Shown one piece after another: positions 10,594 to 21,778 of a DNA stretch of 64,000 bases. Source of the stretch: Isochrysis galbana (lineage: Eukaryota > Haptophyta > Isochrysidales > Isochrysidaceae). Every line of letters begins with the position of its first letter. The first letter of the stretch is position 1. Under the pieces are notes generated by a model. That model searched no databases, had not been told where the DNA came from, and worked only from the letters and a program-made list of their open reading frames with translations. Both the position numbers and the translations under genes were made by a program. Where the stretch lies: NCBI GenBank assembly GCA_018136815.1, contig CM030940.1:1742213-1806212 (forward strand), written 5' to 3'.

Positions 10594-11865
10594 ATGGCCT
10601 CACCCCTGGTCGTCAACTCGACGCTCGTCCCTCTTGGCACGGCGGCGCAGGCAGAAGCGGCGAGTCTGCAAGTGGTGCCCGCCATCCCACTGCCCGTAAC
10701 GGCGCAGAGCTCCCTTCCCCCGCCGCCGCCCCCATCCTCTCCTCCTCCACCGGCACCCTCTCTCTCACCGCCGCCGCCGCCGCCGCCACCTCCTTCACTC
10801 TCACCTCCTCCCCCACCTCCTCCTCCAGCCCGCTCACCTCCGCCTCCTCCCTCGCTCTCGCCTCCGCCTCCGCCTCCGCCGCCTCCACCGCCGTCGCCGC
10901 CATCATCGTCACCTCCACCCCCCCCACCTCCTCCCACAGCGTCACCGCCACCTCTGCCGCCGTCGCCTCCACCACCGCCTCCAACTCCTCCGCCACCGCC
11001 GCCAGTTTCGCAGGCACCAAGTTTGGTGGCCCGAATGGCTCCTCCGGATGGAAGTACCTCACCAGCTCACGCTTCGTCCCAACTTGTAGACCAGCCCCTC
11101 GCTGTGAAAGAGCCCACCTCTCTGCTAGCATTAGGGCAGCAAGCAAAGGCCTCCGACCTGAAGATTGCTGCCGGTCCGGCCCCACTGCCGAGCGATCCAC
11201 AAGAAATACCGCCGCCCGATTCTCGGGGAGTCCCTAGCTCTTTGATCGTCGGTAGCATTCAGCGAACCCGCCACTCCACTGAGCAGACGGATGACGCCGC
11301 AAAAGGCACGGACCTGCATAGAGGTGTGGTTGCGGCGTCGGCAGGCGTCGCAGCCGCCCACAGCCGCTCGACTAACGCGGACGACGATGAGGAGACGGTC
11401 ATGCGCCAAATGGCGGCAACGCAACGGCGACGGCTGGCGCAGCTGTGCGGAGGATGTGGCGTCGCAGGGTTTGTCTTAATGATCGTCTACCATGTCTGTT
11501 TTCGACGGCGTGCCTCTGCTGACAACCATGGAGACGACGGGGCTGTTTATTCCAACTTGGGCGGCGAAGTAGCGGCACGCTCCTGGTCTAATGTCAGTAG
11601 AAGTTGGGGCTGGGGCGGCAGTGCGAGCCTCTCGGGGGACAACGAGTTGCTCGCGCCAACGTGCTGCGCGCTTGACATCTCGGACAGCATGTCACAGGCT
11701 GGATCAACGATCTCACAGGAGCAACTCGATAACTGGGACGACTTCGAACTCGACGACGACGATGATACCTGGTCGACACCGACACCCTCAAGAACAGCCA
11801 ATGAGGATGAGGGGTTAGATACAGAAAATTCGCTCACGACAACGCGGCAGCAGCTATTGGTGTGA
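10594..11865 (+). CDS. Polyproline single-pass membrane protein, function unknown
   Basis: An ATG at 10594 opens a 423-aa frame. Residues ~40-145 are almost pure Pro/Ser blocks (PPPPPSLSPPPPPP), like extensin or pherophorin wall glycoproteins. Residues ~283-303 (CGGCGVAGFVLMIVYHVCF) form one membrane span followed by the positive cluster RRR. The tail is acidic and Ser-rich (DDFELDDDDDTWS). A wall-facing N-terminus and cytosolic tail are inferred from charge. There is no obvious signal peptide, so an upstream exon or a type III topology is possible. The Pro block is GC-rich and open in several frames, but the unique TM and acidic tail support this frame. Confidence 0.6.
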   Translation: MASPLVVNSTLVPLGTAAQAEAASLQVVPAIPLPVTAQSSLPPPPPPSSPPPPAPSLSPPPPPPPPPSLSPPPPPPPPARSPPPPPSLSPPPPPPPPPPPSPPSSSPPPPPPPPTASPPPLPPSPPPPPPTPPPPPPVSQAPSLVARMAPPDGSTSPAHASSQLVDQPLAVKEPTSLLALGQQAKASDLKIAAGPAPLPSDPQEIPPPDSRGVPSSLIVGSIQRTRHSTEQTDDAAKGTDLHRGVVAASAGVAAAHSRSTNADDDEETVMRQMAATQRRRLAQLCGGCGVAGFVLMIVYHVCFRRRASADNHGDDGAVYSNLGGEVAARSWSNVSRSWGWGGSASLSGDNELLAPTCCALDISDSMSQAGSTISQEQLDNWDDFELDDDDDTWSTPTPSRTANEDEGLDTENSLTTTRQQLLV

Positions 11866-13489
11866 TGACAACAGAACATTCTACGCCGCCCATGCCCTCT
11901 AAGCAACAGCGAACCAACTCTAGTGGGTGGGTGGACCTTGTTTGGACCCGCATCTCGATTGCTCGCCTTTCCGGAAGGTGCGTTAGCCTCGCATGCTGAT
12001 TGTTGCTTCTACTTGCCGTTTGGCCCAGTTGCAAAGTGTCTTATTGCTATTGCTCACTTCACCGCACCTCATAAATAGTTGAGAGCCCTTGCATGATGGT
12101 GAAGTTAGAGGTAGAGGCGGGCGCGGGGGAGACTGGAGACTGGAGGCTGGATAACAATTACGATATACTACTACTACAAATATAAAATAGCTAGCGCAGT
12201 TTAGCGCCCGTGGTCAACCTTACGAATAGATAGAGGAAAGCTAGCCGGTTCGAGCTCACGTGACCTTATCCGGTATCCGACTCCTCGCTCCTCCTCGAAT
12301 ATTGTGTTTTTGCAACTAGAAAGTGGCGGAGCACATGACACATGACACATGAAGATGGGCCTCTTCATTCACTGAGCTGAGCCACGGCCGATGCTGCATG
12401 CCGCTATGGAGACACGGTTGACAGGTACAGCGGTGAGCAGCTGCGGGTGCAAGTGCCTCTACAAGCCTGCAAAGACTCCTGCAGAGCGCAGAGCCCAGCC
12501 AGAGGCGGGCGTGCAGCTCATCCGCATCGCCCTAGCATGCAACTATACCCACAGCCACCGGCTGGGTTTCGTTCAGAGCTCGAGCTCGAAGGCCCTCCGT
12601 ATCGCACTCACTACCGCCGATTACCGCTCTCCCCCACCCCCACTCTCCGCTCTCTCTGCGCCCTATCCTACAGCGTGTGGGCATGCACGTGCCACGTGCC
12701 ACGACCTGGACCCGGCTCTCAGAGGTCCTGAGGGGGATCCCAGAGGCCAGAGGGCCATCTAGGTAGCTCAGGGGGTAGTAGACAGCAGAGGCCGGGGCTC
12801 AGCCCCTGTCCTCTCCTACTGCCTCTCCCCCTCGCGTGCCTCGCCGGACCCTGCTCGCCGTTCGTGGTCGTGGGTCGTGGTCGTGGTCGTGGTCGTGGGT
12901 CGTGGGTGCGTGGGTGCGTGGGTGCGTGGTGCGTGGGTGCCCCCCGCGGGTCCCGGTATGCCTGGTGTCTGGTGTCCAAGAGGGGGGGGGGGGGGGGGAG
13001 GTTGAGTACGAGAGCTGGCCCATGTGGGCCTGGGAGTCCCATCGCGACGGAGAGGCTCCGTTGCTCCGTTGCCGATGAGCCGATAAGGCACGGTCCCTTA
13101 ATACTAGTATTCAACTAGTACAACAAGAAAACTCTGGCAGTACTCGACTTGGGGCTAAAGTAGGAGAGGGGAGAGGGGGGACAGGGTGCGTTGGCGTCGT
13201 GCGGTGCCGCCCTCCCTCTCCCCTCTCTCCCCCCTCCCCTCTCACACGCTCTCCATCTATTGGCCACCATCCCTTGCACGCGTGGCCACCCACGGCACGC
13301 CATATTCCTCCTTCTCGCTGCTCGCCGCTCGCCGCTGGCGTGCTACCGCTAGTGGCTGCTCAGAGCCGAGCGCGGCTCTCCTGCTGCGTGGACTTTGCTG
13401 AGGGAGGCTTTCGCCTCTTCGGCGGGTGAGACCACACGGACGGACTGTTGGCCTCTTCACATTTGGTCTTAAGTCATTGGGCGCGCCGC
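11866..13489. other. Spacer with GTGGGTGC/GGTCGT minisatellite
   Basis: A minisatellite at ~12,866-12,941 consists of GGTCGT units followed by GGGTGCGT units. The CTCTCAGAGGTCCT... stretch at ~12,716-12,800 resembles one at ~39,420-39,510, suggesting a dispersed repeat. A 12-bp palindrome AATACTAGTATT lies near 13,100. No gene was recognised. Confidence 0.4.
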
Positions 13490-14473
13490 ATGCACGTGGC
13501 AGTGGTCCAGAATGCGCTTGCGGCGCCTCTCTTCCGCGCGGTGCAGGAGGCTGCTGAAGTGTACCTGAGCGCCGAGCCGCCAGCTCTTCCAGAGCACATG
13601 AGCGACACGCTCTGCGCGACACACTGGGTGCCGCTAGGCGATGGGTATTCTCCGGGGCACGCAATCGAGAAGATGACGGTCTTGGTCTTCGAGCTGATCC
13701 AGCAAGGCCTCGCGCCGCTCTCGAAAGAGGAGGCCTCCCGCCTAGTCGGTGGCGAATGGTGGTTACAAGAGCAGGGGCAGGATGACCGGCCAAAGGAGTA
13801 CCACACGGACCAGGACCTTCGGCTCGTAGAGGCCTGCGATGGTACAAAAACGAGTAGGTCCTCACACCCGATGCTCTCCTCCGTCTTCTATCTCTCGCAC
13901 ATGGGCGGCCCCACGGCCGTCTTCTCGCAAAGACAAAGCATATTAAGCGAAGCGGATGGGCACCGACCCGAAGGTGTTGCCCATTCACTAGACGTGTTGT
14001 ACGTGCCCCCTACATCTCCGGATGTCACGCTTTGCTTCCCCTATGAAAACCAGCTACTCTTCTTCCGAGGCGACCTTCTGCATGGTGTGATGCATCCCCT
14101 CAAGCCGCCGCGCGGGGAGCCAGCGACGGATAATGCACCGAGGATCACCCTTCTCGTCAATTTTTGGGAACAGCGCCCGTCAGCAGCCCATGCACCCCAT
14201 CCTCCTCTTCCGGCGTATGCGCCGACTCCTCCTCATCATGACGCGCATCGACCCGCCCGCTCGTTCAAGACTGGCCGTAGTGGCGCTCTAGCCAAGGCGG
14301 TGGTGCCGACTGCCATGGAGGTAGTGCGGATGGAGCGCAGGGCTTTGTTCTTGGACGACGCGCCGGCATGGAATGCGCAGACGGTCCCGCCAGCTGTCGA
14401 GAATGCGTTGCCGACTACGCGTAGACAGCATCCTCTTTTGATTTGCTACGTGCCCGCTCGAATGGGAGCTTGA
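13490..14473 (+). CDS. 2-oxoglutarate/Fe(II)-dependent oxygenase-like protein
   Basis: The first ATG of the frame is at 13490, giving 327 aa. The frame itself extends upstream, so an earlier exon is possible. The double-stranded beta-helix signature is visible: EYHTDQDL supplies the H105-x-D107 iron pair; SSVFYLSHMGGPTAVFSQ is the typical strand with the G-G turn; FFRGDLLHGV supplies the distal His198; PRITLLVNFW supplies the 2OG-binding Arg218. Such enzymes hydroxylate proteins or small molecules. The residues after ~235 are Pro/His-rich and unconserved. The substrate is unknown. A second, classical prolyl 4-hydroxylase lies at 30.2-32.4 kb. Confidence 0.75.
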   Translation: MHVAVVQNALAAPLFRAVQEAAEVYLSAEPPALPEHMSDTLCATHWVPLGDGYSPGHAIEKMTVLVFELIQQGLAPLSKEEASRLVGGEWWLQEQGQDDRPKEYHTDQDLRLVEACDGTKTSRSSHPMLSSVFYLSHMGGPTAVFSQRQSILSEADGHRPEGVAHSLDVLYVPPTSPDVTLCFPYENQLLFFRGDLLHGVMHPLKPPRGEPATDNAPRITLLVNFWEQRPSAAHAPHPPLPAYAPTPPHHDAHRPARSFKTGRSGALAKAVVPTAMEVVRMERRALFLDDAPAWNAQTVPPAVENALPTTRRQHPLLICYVPARMGA

Positions 14474-14814
14474 GATGTTGTCATAAGCACACGTCTCCAT
14501 CTAGCAAGCGTGTGTTGGCTCGCAACAATGCGACCACACCTGAAATCGGCCTTGGACTGACAATCGAGAAAAGGCCAAGACGCTATGCATGCATTTTCCT
14601 CCTAGCGCTGATGTCGCAGGGACTCAACGGGCCCAACAAAGTGCCATCTGCCACGCGATTACGACTAACAATGAGTGTGCACGCGAGGGCATTTAAACAA
14701 AGACTATAGATTATAGATCGACGATGAAACATGCCATGAAAGGTCGCGTTCCGTCAAATATGGGACATCACTCAATTGAGCCATCGAATGTCCATAGTCT
14801 TTTACAACAATATT

Positions 14815-14880
14815 CAATACAAACTAAGTTTATACTTGGTTGATCCATGGGGGGGCACGAGCCCCCCCCTCTCTCCACTC
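14815..14880 (-). repeat. Paired-hairpin repeat (copy 1)
   Basis: On the minus strand: GGGGGGGC-TCGT-GCCCCCCC (perfect 8-bp stem, 14,849-14,868), then CATGGATCAACC, then AAGT-ATAA-ACTT (14,826-14,837), then AGTTTG. It is nearly identical to the plus-strand copy at 40,356-40,402. Confidence 0.75.
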
Positions 14881-14881
14881 C

Positions 14882-14925
14882 TAGCCCGGTCACTCACTCT
14901 TTTTAACCACTATTTCCCACGCCTC
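14882..14925 (+). repeat. TAGCCCGGTCACTCAC repeat, partial copy
   Basis: It starts TAGCCCGGTCACTCACTC, then TTTTTAACCACTATTTCCCAC. The other copies (17,230; 28,890; 29,938 minus) share this start. This copy diverges after ~45 bp. Confidence 0.6.
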
Positions 14926-16608
14926 CCGCCTTAGGGAGAAGAAACTTGGAGAAGTGGGGGTGTCAGACGTCAGACGGCGGCGACGGACGCCGCGGCCGCG
15001 AGATCACCGGTGTGAGACGTGAAGAGCATGGCTTGGAGACTCGGTTGGGCTGGCTCAATGGGCGTAGAAACTCGGTTTGGGAGGCGGTCGTTCCTCGCAA
15101 GGGAGTTGTGGTCACTCTCACTCTCCATGGTCACGTCGGAAGAGCGGAATCGGGTCCACGAGGTATATGCATATGCCCAATTGTTGGCACAGGTTCGTGA
15201 TGCTCTCCCATTCTGGATTCTGGGTGGTTGACACCCCAGGTTCGTTCGCGTGCACACTTCCGACGCTTGGTCGGTCACCTTCCGCTCAGATCGTGTGGAG
15301 GGGTCCAGGGTCTTCTAAGGTGAGCTACGTGGCCACCTGCTGCCCCAGCCCTAGCGGTACGTTCTTGCCTTCCTCCTACGCCGCCGAGTGGCCTGCCTCT
15401 TGTATGGTGTGTCCCGAGTTTCGCTTTCTCATGAGTTGCCGCTGTCTCATATGGCCATGCGTGTTGAGAGTGTTCACGTGCGGGGTGTCTACTTGCCTTA
15501 GGCGAGTGTCTGCAACGAGACCGAGTGCTTCCGCCACTATTTGCGAGCGACTCCTACAGAGGTAGAGAAGCGCCGCAGAGCAGATGGACAGACAGTAAGG
15601 CGCCAAAACCTTGCTGAATACACGACACGCGCGCGCTCTGCTCGCGCTACGTAGCTACCATCATTTGCCGTCCAACGAGCCAACGGTGGTCCTTTGACCT
15701 TTGCTTATCTCGCCATCGCTATGCAGATGCAGATGGGAAGGGGAAGGACCTTACTGTTCAAGAGGCGTCACCCAGGGGAGCCCATTAGCCGTCTAGCCTG
15801 AGGTTGTTATAGTAAAAAACTTGCAACTTGATCGGGAGTATATGAACTTGTCGCTATTTTCAACTGCACCTGTGCAGGTGGTGCGTTGTGTACCATCCTT
15901 TCTCGTTGCATGCCCTGGTTGTGGTGAGGTGCCCCCCAACATTCAGTTACACGGATGGGATACTGCAACACGTGATCAGGGGATAGCGCACATGACGGCC
16001 CTCCGCATTCCTTGAGGCTTTGTTTTGCCTGCCTCACAAAATCACGTGGCTATGTGCTCTGTGTCCGCAGCCCATACACACGCGCGTATGCACCCACAAG
16101 ACGGAATGCATCTTTGGTGAACAATCGATAACGGAATGCATCTTTCCCGAACACTCCATGGCGCTTTGCGCGCCCATGCGATCAATTTTGCCGCAATGCT
16201 GAGCTAGGCGTCTTTCGACGGCCGACCCACTGTATGAGCCCTTGGGCAAGCTGCCACCTCGCCTGACATTCAGGTGAATACGACCATCTCTTGAACCATG
16301 ACCACAGAAGCTTCTCGCCTGCAACTGTACGACTTGAAGCTGTGGCGAGCATGCCTTTGAATCTCCCCCACATTTCTCCGAGGCTATCTGCCGTTGCGGA
16401 CCAAGCAGTGACATCGTATGACACTTGCCCACTCAAAGAACGGTGTGAAAGCAGTACAACCATGCATTTACTGTACAGCAGACAAGGGGGCGAGGAGAAG
16501 GAGAAGGGGGGGGGGGAGGGGGTTCAGTCGCGTGCACAGACATACGCGAAATGAGTGCCTCAAACAACTTCAAGCGCGTTGAGCACGGCGCGAAATCGAT
16601 TGGGTGCG

Positions 16609-17004
16609 TCAGCGCCCTGCGTGATAGCTCACCTCAACGAATCCGAGCGTCTGGAGGAGTGTGTAGACCTGCTGCGGCAGGCTCTCTCCGGTATAGTACT
16701 CGGTGATGAGTCCGACAGGAAGAAAAAACATTGCAAACCGTCCGTTGGTCGCCTCGGCCGCCTTGACCCAGCCGATCTGGCCTGCCTGCTCCTCCTCCAT
16801 CTGCTGCTGGCGCTTGCTCCACTTTGCGGAGAGAGCATCAAGCTTGGCCGCCTGCTCAGCGAGCTCCATCTCGCTCAGCTGCATGCGCAGCTGGTCGGAT
16901 GCGATGTGACGCGAGATCACGGCTGGCCGGCTGCTGGGCAGCGCCACCTGCGCGCTCGGCGTGGCGACCCACGCGGTGGCGACGAGAGCGGCGGTGGCCC
17001 ACAT
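16609..17004 (-). CDS. HLIP/one-helix chlorophyll-binding-like plastid protein
   Basis: The first ATG is at 17004, giving 131 aa. Residues 1-19 look like a signal peptide (MWATAALVATAWVATPSAQ), and the next ~20 are Ser/Arg-rich, matching the two-part leader used for import into secondary plastids. Residues 84-92, EATNGRFAM, are the conserved chlorophyll-binding helix start of the LHC/HLIP superfamily. One membrane helix follows (FFLPVGLITEYY) and then a short tail. Single-helix members act in photoprotection and photosystem assembly. A GTGAGC immediately after ...LGFVE could be a splice donor, so the last six residues are uncertain. A helical linker at 42-72 precedes the motif. Confidence 0.7.
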   Translation of the reverse strand: MWATAALVATAWVATPSAQVALPSSRPAVISRHIASDQLRMQLSEMELAEQAAKLDALSAKWSKRQQQMEEEQAGQIGWVKAAEATNGRFAMFFLPVGLITEYYTGESLPQQVYTLLQTLGFVEVSYHAGR

Positions 17005-17229
17005 GGAGCTGCGGTGGAGCACTCAGAACGACCCCCGAGAAGAGAGTAGAAACGACCAGGGAAGAGAATAGAAAGCTGCTTAGAGGCGTGAGGCAAGATG
17101 AGAGAGGGGGACCGGGCGAGAAGGCTCCGAGACTTCCTCGCGAGATCCACTCACTCTTATTTCCAAGGAGACAGGATTTTGTTTTCGAGTGCCGGATGTA
17201 CTTTCTACGACGAGCCGAGGGTAATTATC

Positions 17230-17600
17230 TAGCCCGGTCACTTTAACTATTATTTTCCACCTCCCCTGGGTGTCCAAGGATTCCGCAGCCCCCCCCCCGA
17301 CCAGCCCCGGCAACTGCACCCCCCCCTTTCCGAACAACCTCCTTCCGCCCCACGAAAGGCAATGGGTCGGTGAGTGACCCCCCTCCTCCCTTGCCCTTGC
17401 CCCGCGCGTGGCGCGTGGCGGTGGCGGTGTGGCGGTCTATTTTGGGAGATTGAGATTGAGGCGAGCGCTCACGAGAAGGATTCAGAGTGGCGAACGTGGG
17501 GCGCATCACTATTTGAAACGCGGAGCTTCCGCGACGTCCGATCGCCCGCGATCGCGACCGGCCGAAGAATGGCCTGGAGGTGGTGGCCATGGAGAGCCCA
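17230..17600 (+). repeat. TAGCCCGGTCACTCAC repeat, long copy
   Basis: It begins TAGCCCGGTCACTTTAAC, then a CCTCCCCTGGGTGTCCAAGG block, then the conserved GTCTATTTTGGGAGATTG and, further on, AACGCGGAGCTTCCGCG. The same order is seen at 28,890-29,140 (+) and 29,938-29,605 (-). Confidence 0.7.
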
Positions 17601-18148
17601 GAGCCAGAGCGCTCGCGCGAGTTGGGTGGGGAGTCAATAAGGTTGGGCCCGGCCAGAGTTTCGAAAAATTTGTGACGAAATTTGGGGGACTAACCCAGCC
17701 CCGAAATAAGACCGAAATATGGGCTTTCGCGAAGCGAAATTTGCCCCCCCCCCCCCTCCCGCCCTCCCCCGTCCGCCCGCCCGCGGCCCCCAACGCTAGC
17801 GCCTTGCTCCGCCTACCTAGTGCGCGTCACCTCCGTATATTGTGCACGAGGGGCGAACCCGTCACTCACGAACGTTTCTTACGGCCACGCTATGCCATGG
17901 CGCAGTGAACTCACAAGCCGCGGTGGCCGGGCGGCTGCGCAGACACAGAGCACTCAGTGTACACCCCAAGTTCTTAATGGTTGAAGATCAAGACCGAGAT
18001 GAAGAGATGTGGTTGCGCCGCCCGTCAATCCACCCACCCGCCACGACGCTTATCGTGACCAAGGACGGGAAGGCGAGGAGAGCAGTCCCAACCATAAGCG
18101 TACGAGGAGCAGCGACTCGCTCTGTGCAATCTCTCCGACCGTAATTCG

Positions 18149-20212
18149 TTAGAATATTGACCGTAATTCGTTAGAACAGCTCGTTTTGGTCGACGTCGCC
18201 GCTGTGCCCCCCCCCCTTTTCGACCGGCCGTCAGGTGGGCCGAGTGCTAGGCTTTCACCACGGGCCTTCTTCTGCGCTCGCTCCTCCATGAGCTTCTCAA
18301 TCTGCACGAGATCGCGATCCATCCGCGCCTCGGCCTTGCGGGCCTCAATCTTCTCCCGGTCGTGCCCCCGCTTTTTGCCAGCCTTCCCGCCCGTGTCCTT
18401 CGCCTCCTCCTCTTCCCCCTTCGATTTGGAGCGGACGATCCCTGCCTCGTCATCGGAGTCGGGGCCGAGCTCCATGTTGTACCGCTCGAAGGAATCTGGG
18501 AAGCACTCGGCGTAGCTGTCATCCACAACCGTGCTCATAGACATGCCTTTCTCCTTGCTCGACTCTCGCCCGGGAGCCTCACTCTTCGTGCGGCCAAGGC
18601 TTTCGCCGGCGCTTGCTTCTTTGGCTTCATCACCCTCCTCATCCTCTACTCCACCCCGCTGCGACCCGCTCCGAGCCAGAACACTCTTGAGGAGTAGAGA
18701 CGCTTCCACGCCATCGCCGGTGGGCTCCTCGTCGCTCATCGCATCCACTATGCTGCTGACATCAGCTCTGCTTCCCCCGTTAACTGACTTGCTCTGTGCG
18801 GCCAGACGCCGCTCGCGCTCCGCCTCCAAAGCCTGCTGCTGACTCGGTTCGCACACGTAATCCGAGCCCACCCCATCGCCAAAAATATCGTCCACGTCAT
18901 CTTCCACTTTAGATGGCTTAGGCGCGGCGACCTTGCCAGTGGATGCTGCGGCGGGGGTCGCCGTGCAAGCATCGTTGGATTTGCATGCATCAACTGATGG
19001 CCGTTGCACAAGTGCTGACACCGCAGAGCTGGCTTCCCGCGGGCCTGCGCCTCGTGGTCCCTCCCCCTCCTTTGCGGGCAGTACCAGCGGCCGCATATGG
19101 ATGCCGGGTGTGGGTTCAAGTGAGGGTCGATCCTTCTTGCTCTTGCGCGCGCGCTCACCCGATGGGCGCGCGCAGTAGGCAAGTACCTTGGAGAGCTTTG
19201 AGACGAGCATCGCAGGCATGCCAGCGTTTGCAAGTTTTTCACGTCGTCTCGGGATGGTCAAGTCATCCTCAGCTCGTACCTAGGCACATTGTGGGAGGGG
19301 AGATGAGCAGTGCCGCACAAACAGGTGGTGTGTTATTGTCTAGCCGCTCACAGTCCAGCATGGAATTTCAGCACCATGCTCCGGTGTGGAGCTCACCAGC
19401 GAGTTGGGCACGTCCGCAGAGCGATGATTGAGTGAGTAGACGTACAGCAGACGCCCTGAGGTGAGAGCCTTATTTGGTCGTGAGATTGCGTTGCTCAGTG
19501 CCAAGCGACGGACCGCCCTGGCCATCTCGCCAGCTTCGACACTTGACATCGGAGGCTCAGCGCCAGCAGTGGCAACGGCATCTCCGGCAACCTTGCTCGC
19601 CGGGACACTGCTCAAGGCCGTCGATGCTTTCTCTGATGTGCCAGCACGCTTGAGCAAGCTGGCACCTACATGCGCGGCACTAGACTCTTGAGGCCGAGCC
19701 CTCGCCGCCGCCTCCGTCGCCTCCAGCTCGGCCCGCCGTTTCTGCAGGAGCGCAAAGTCTAAACCTTTCACCAGGTGCGTGTGCTCGATGTCGCCACCGA
19801 GGTACTTACTCTGAGCGATGGAGAGGCGGTGCTGCTGCTGCTCGAGGTCCTCTTGCTGCTCGCCGGCCACTTGCGCAAAGGTGGGCCCGTCGGGCACCCT
19901 TCGCAGCTGTAAGGTATCCGAGCCGATCAGCCCGTCGATGCCAGCCAATGGTGGCGCCTCCTCCATCTCGCCCGCCTTGGCGAGCTCCTTGCGGCGCTGT
20001 GCAGCCCGATCGACGTACCGTGACTCCTCTGCCAGACGCTCCTTCCGCTTCGCCTCCAGGGCCATTCGGCGCTCGTAGGCGGCCTTGCGTTCGGCCGCCT
20101 TGGCCGCTCTGGCCGCCTTGGCCGCCTTGGACTCCTGCGACTCAGCCGGCCCGTCATCCTCCCGCGCGGGCCGCGGGGTGCTGAGCAGACTGCGGAAGGC
20201 CGAGTTGTCCAT
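18149..20212 (-). CDS. IK: RED/IK-like spliceosomal protein, 2 exons
   Basis: Exons (complement): 19397-20212 and 18149-19279, joined GTGAGC...TAG in phase 0, giving 648 aa. The RED N-terminal signature is clear: MDNSAFRSLLSTPRP, YVDRAAQRRKELAK, and KYLGGDIEHTHLVKGLDFAL. The exon junction reads DVPNSL-VRAEDDLTIP, followed by ML VSKLSKVLAYC as in RED. The C-terminal half carries VDDIFGDGVGSDYV, DSYAECFPDSFERYN and a long basic/acidic helical end, matching the RED C-terminal domain. RED partners Smu1 in the spliceosomal B complex in the nucleus. A (CT)n tract (GA on the coding strand) lies directly upstream of the ATG. Human RED is 557 aa, so this homologue has longer linkers. Confidence 0.88.
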
Positions 20213-20238
20213 CCGGCGCTCCCTCCCTCCCTCCCTCC

Positions 20239-20273
<35 letters not shown>

Positions 20274-20280
20274 GGTGGCG
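20213..20280. repeat. CCCT/CT microsatellite at RED start
   Basis: CCCTCCCTCC then (CT)n starts within ~8 bp of the RED initiation codon. On the coding strand it is a GA-rich 5' leader. It could act as a promoter or 5'-UTR purine tract; this is inference. Confidence 0.6.
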
Positions 20281-20394
20281 GGCGAGTTTGTGGGGGGAAG
20301 GGGGAAGGAAGGGCAGAGAGGGGTCTATCTTCTCCGGTCACAAAAGAGCCTAGATGGGAAATTCCAGATACTAGATACTAGATACTAGTTATTT

Positions 20395-20590
20395 ACCGAA
20401 TTTGGCCAGAGGCAGAGGCCAAATACAAATACATATGACATATGTATTTGGCTGTATTTGAAGCGGGTCCTGGGTTGTAGGCCTCGAATGTATTTGAAAT
20501 GTATTTGGCCTCTTTGGCCGGAGGCCAAATACTACACCGTCCGTATTTGGCTGTATTTGCAGGCTCCGGCACCGTATTTCCCATCTGCAT
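20395..20590. repeat. Cluster of GTATTTGGC / GCCAAATAC motifs
   Basis: At least eight GTATTTG or CAAATAC words occur in both orientations within 200 bp, making local palindromes such as GGCCGGAGGCC flanked by the motif. A related cluster occurs at 59,660-59,755. Confidence 0.6.
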
Positions 20591-20928
20591 CTGCAGATCT
20601 AGGCAAAAGGGGGGAGGAGAGGCGCGCTGGCGCTGGCGCCGCGCTGCGCCGCTTCCTCCTGCTATGGCTATGTGGCTCTCAGACGCCACCTCCTCGCTGG
20701 CGGCTGTAGCGGTATGGGAGGGCGTCTCCACATCATTCTTCCACCATCATATCTTAGACCCAGACCCTGACTCGAAGCGCAACGCGAGCTAGATCCCGTT
20801 TTTTACCGCCACTTTGTATACCCCTGACCCCTGCGCCCTGCGCCTGAGTGCTGAGCGGCGCTGCGCGCTGCGCGCGAGCTCCGCGAAAGGTGCTCCGCCT
20901 CACCCGAGCGCTGGGCTTGCCTTTCTGA

Positions 20929-21778
20929 CGGATCCGAGGTTACCAGCACTGCCTCAGATGGGAACGGAAGGGACGGAAGGGAAGCGGCGAGAGGCGCGGC
21001 GGAAGTTGGGGGGTGGCCAATGACGGGCTGGACCACCTTCTCAACAGAGAAAGGCGGGAGGACGGGCTTGGGCGAGGGCGAGCGCGACGACGGAGCGGAC
21101 ATGGCTGGGCGGATCGGGTTGGATAGGCTGGGGCTGAGGGCTTGGAGAGGTTTGGTATTGAGGTAGTGTTGAGAACGAGGGACGAGAACGGGAACGAGAA
21201 CGAGAACGAGAGCGACGAACGAAGAACGACAGACGACAGACGGTTAGGGGCCGATGGACCGACGAGATGACACTACACTCACGTCAACACTCTCCACACT
21301 AACGTATCCTTATCACGGAACGCACAGGAACCTGCTGACAGCCCGAACAAGGAAGAGAATGCCGACAAGAGAGCGACGGGGCGACGGACGATCCGACGGG
21401 GGCGACAGTTACGCACAGGAATAAGGAGGGAATCTTTGGAAAACCCTTAAGTGATTTGATGAAGACCGAAGTAAAATAGCGCCACGGTATAATCCAACGG
21501 CCAACACCTGAGGGGGAATCAGGGTCACACAAGGGGGCGGTTCCTTGCACCGGCGATACCTGAACGCGCGACTTAGCCTAAAACGCGAGGAGCACGCAAG
21601 GAGGTAAGCCAGATGAGGGGCAAGCAGGCGACAAGGGAGGCGACAAAGGAGGCGAGGGCAACAAGGGCGAATGGGCGAATGTAGGATCCTGCGACGGTGA
21701 CTCGTGGCTAGCCTGCAAGGAGGGAACAAAGAAACGCAAACAACTTCTAAAACAAAAAGGTCGATCGCGGATGCGACA
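20929..21778 (-). repeat. Composite retroelement repeat, copy 2
   Basis: Near-identical to 524-1,360. It includes the minus-frame peptide SPSGVGRWIIPWRYF (LINE C-terminal tail) and the MSAPSSRSPSPKPVLPPFS start of the gypsy-like ORF. It is truncated at the low-coordinate end before any RNase H. Two independent copies sharing both parts show that the LINE tail/gypsy junction was mobilised or duplicated as one unit. Confidence 0.8.

Larger units (their letters stand above)
14474..16608. other. Spacer with hairpin repeats; no gene resolved
   Basis: It contains one inverted copy of the paired-hairpin repeat (14,822-14,880) and a partial copy of the TAGCCCGGTCACTCAC repeat (14,882-14,925). A direct repeat of ACGGAATGCATCTTT occurs twice near 16,100 and 16,131. 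A minus frame at 16,182-16,463 is open but shows no recognisable domain. Confidence 0.4.

Noticed and set aside
10533..10937. Gly-rich minus-strand frames opposite the polyproline gene
   Set aside because: Complement of CCN codons gives Gly runs. This is a shadow of the plus-strand frame.
12760..12800. tRNA-like A-box (GGTAGCTCAGGGGGTAG)
   Set aside because: No B-box (GGTTCGA) at the right distance and no acceptor stem could be paired. At most a degenerate tRNA-derived repeat.
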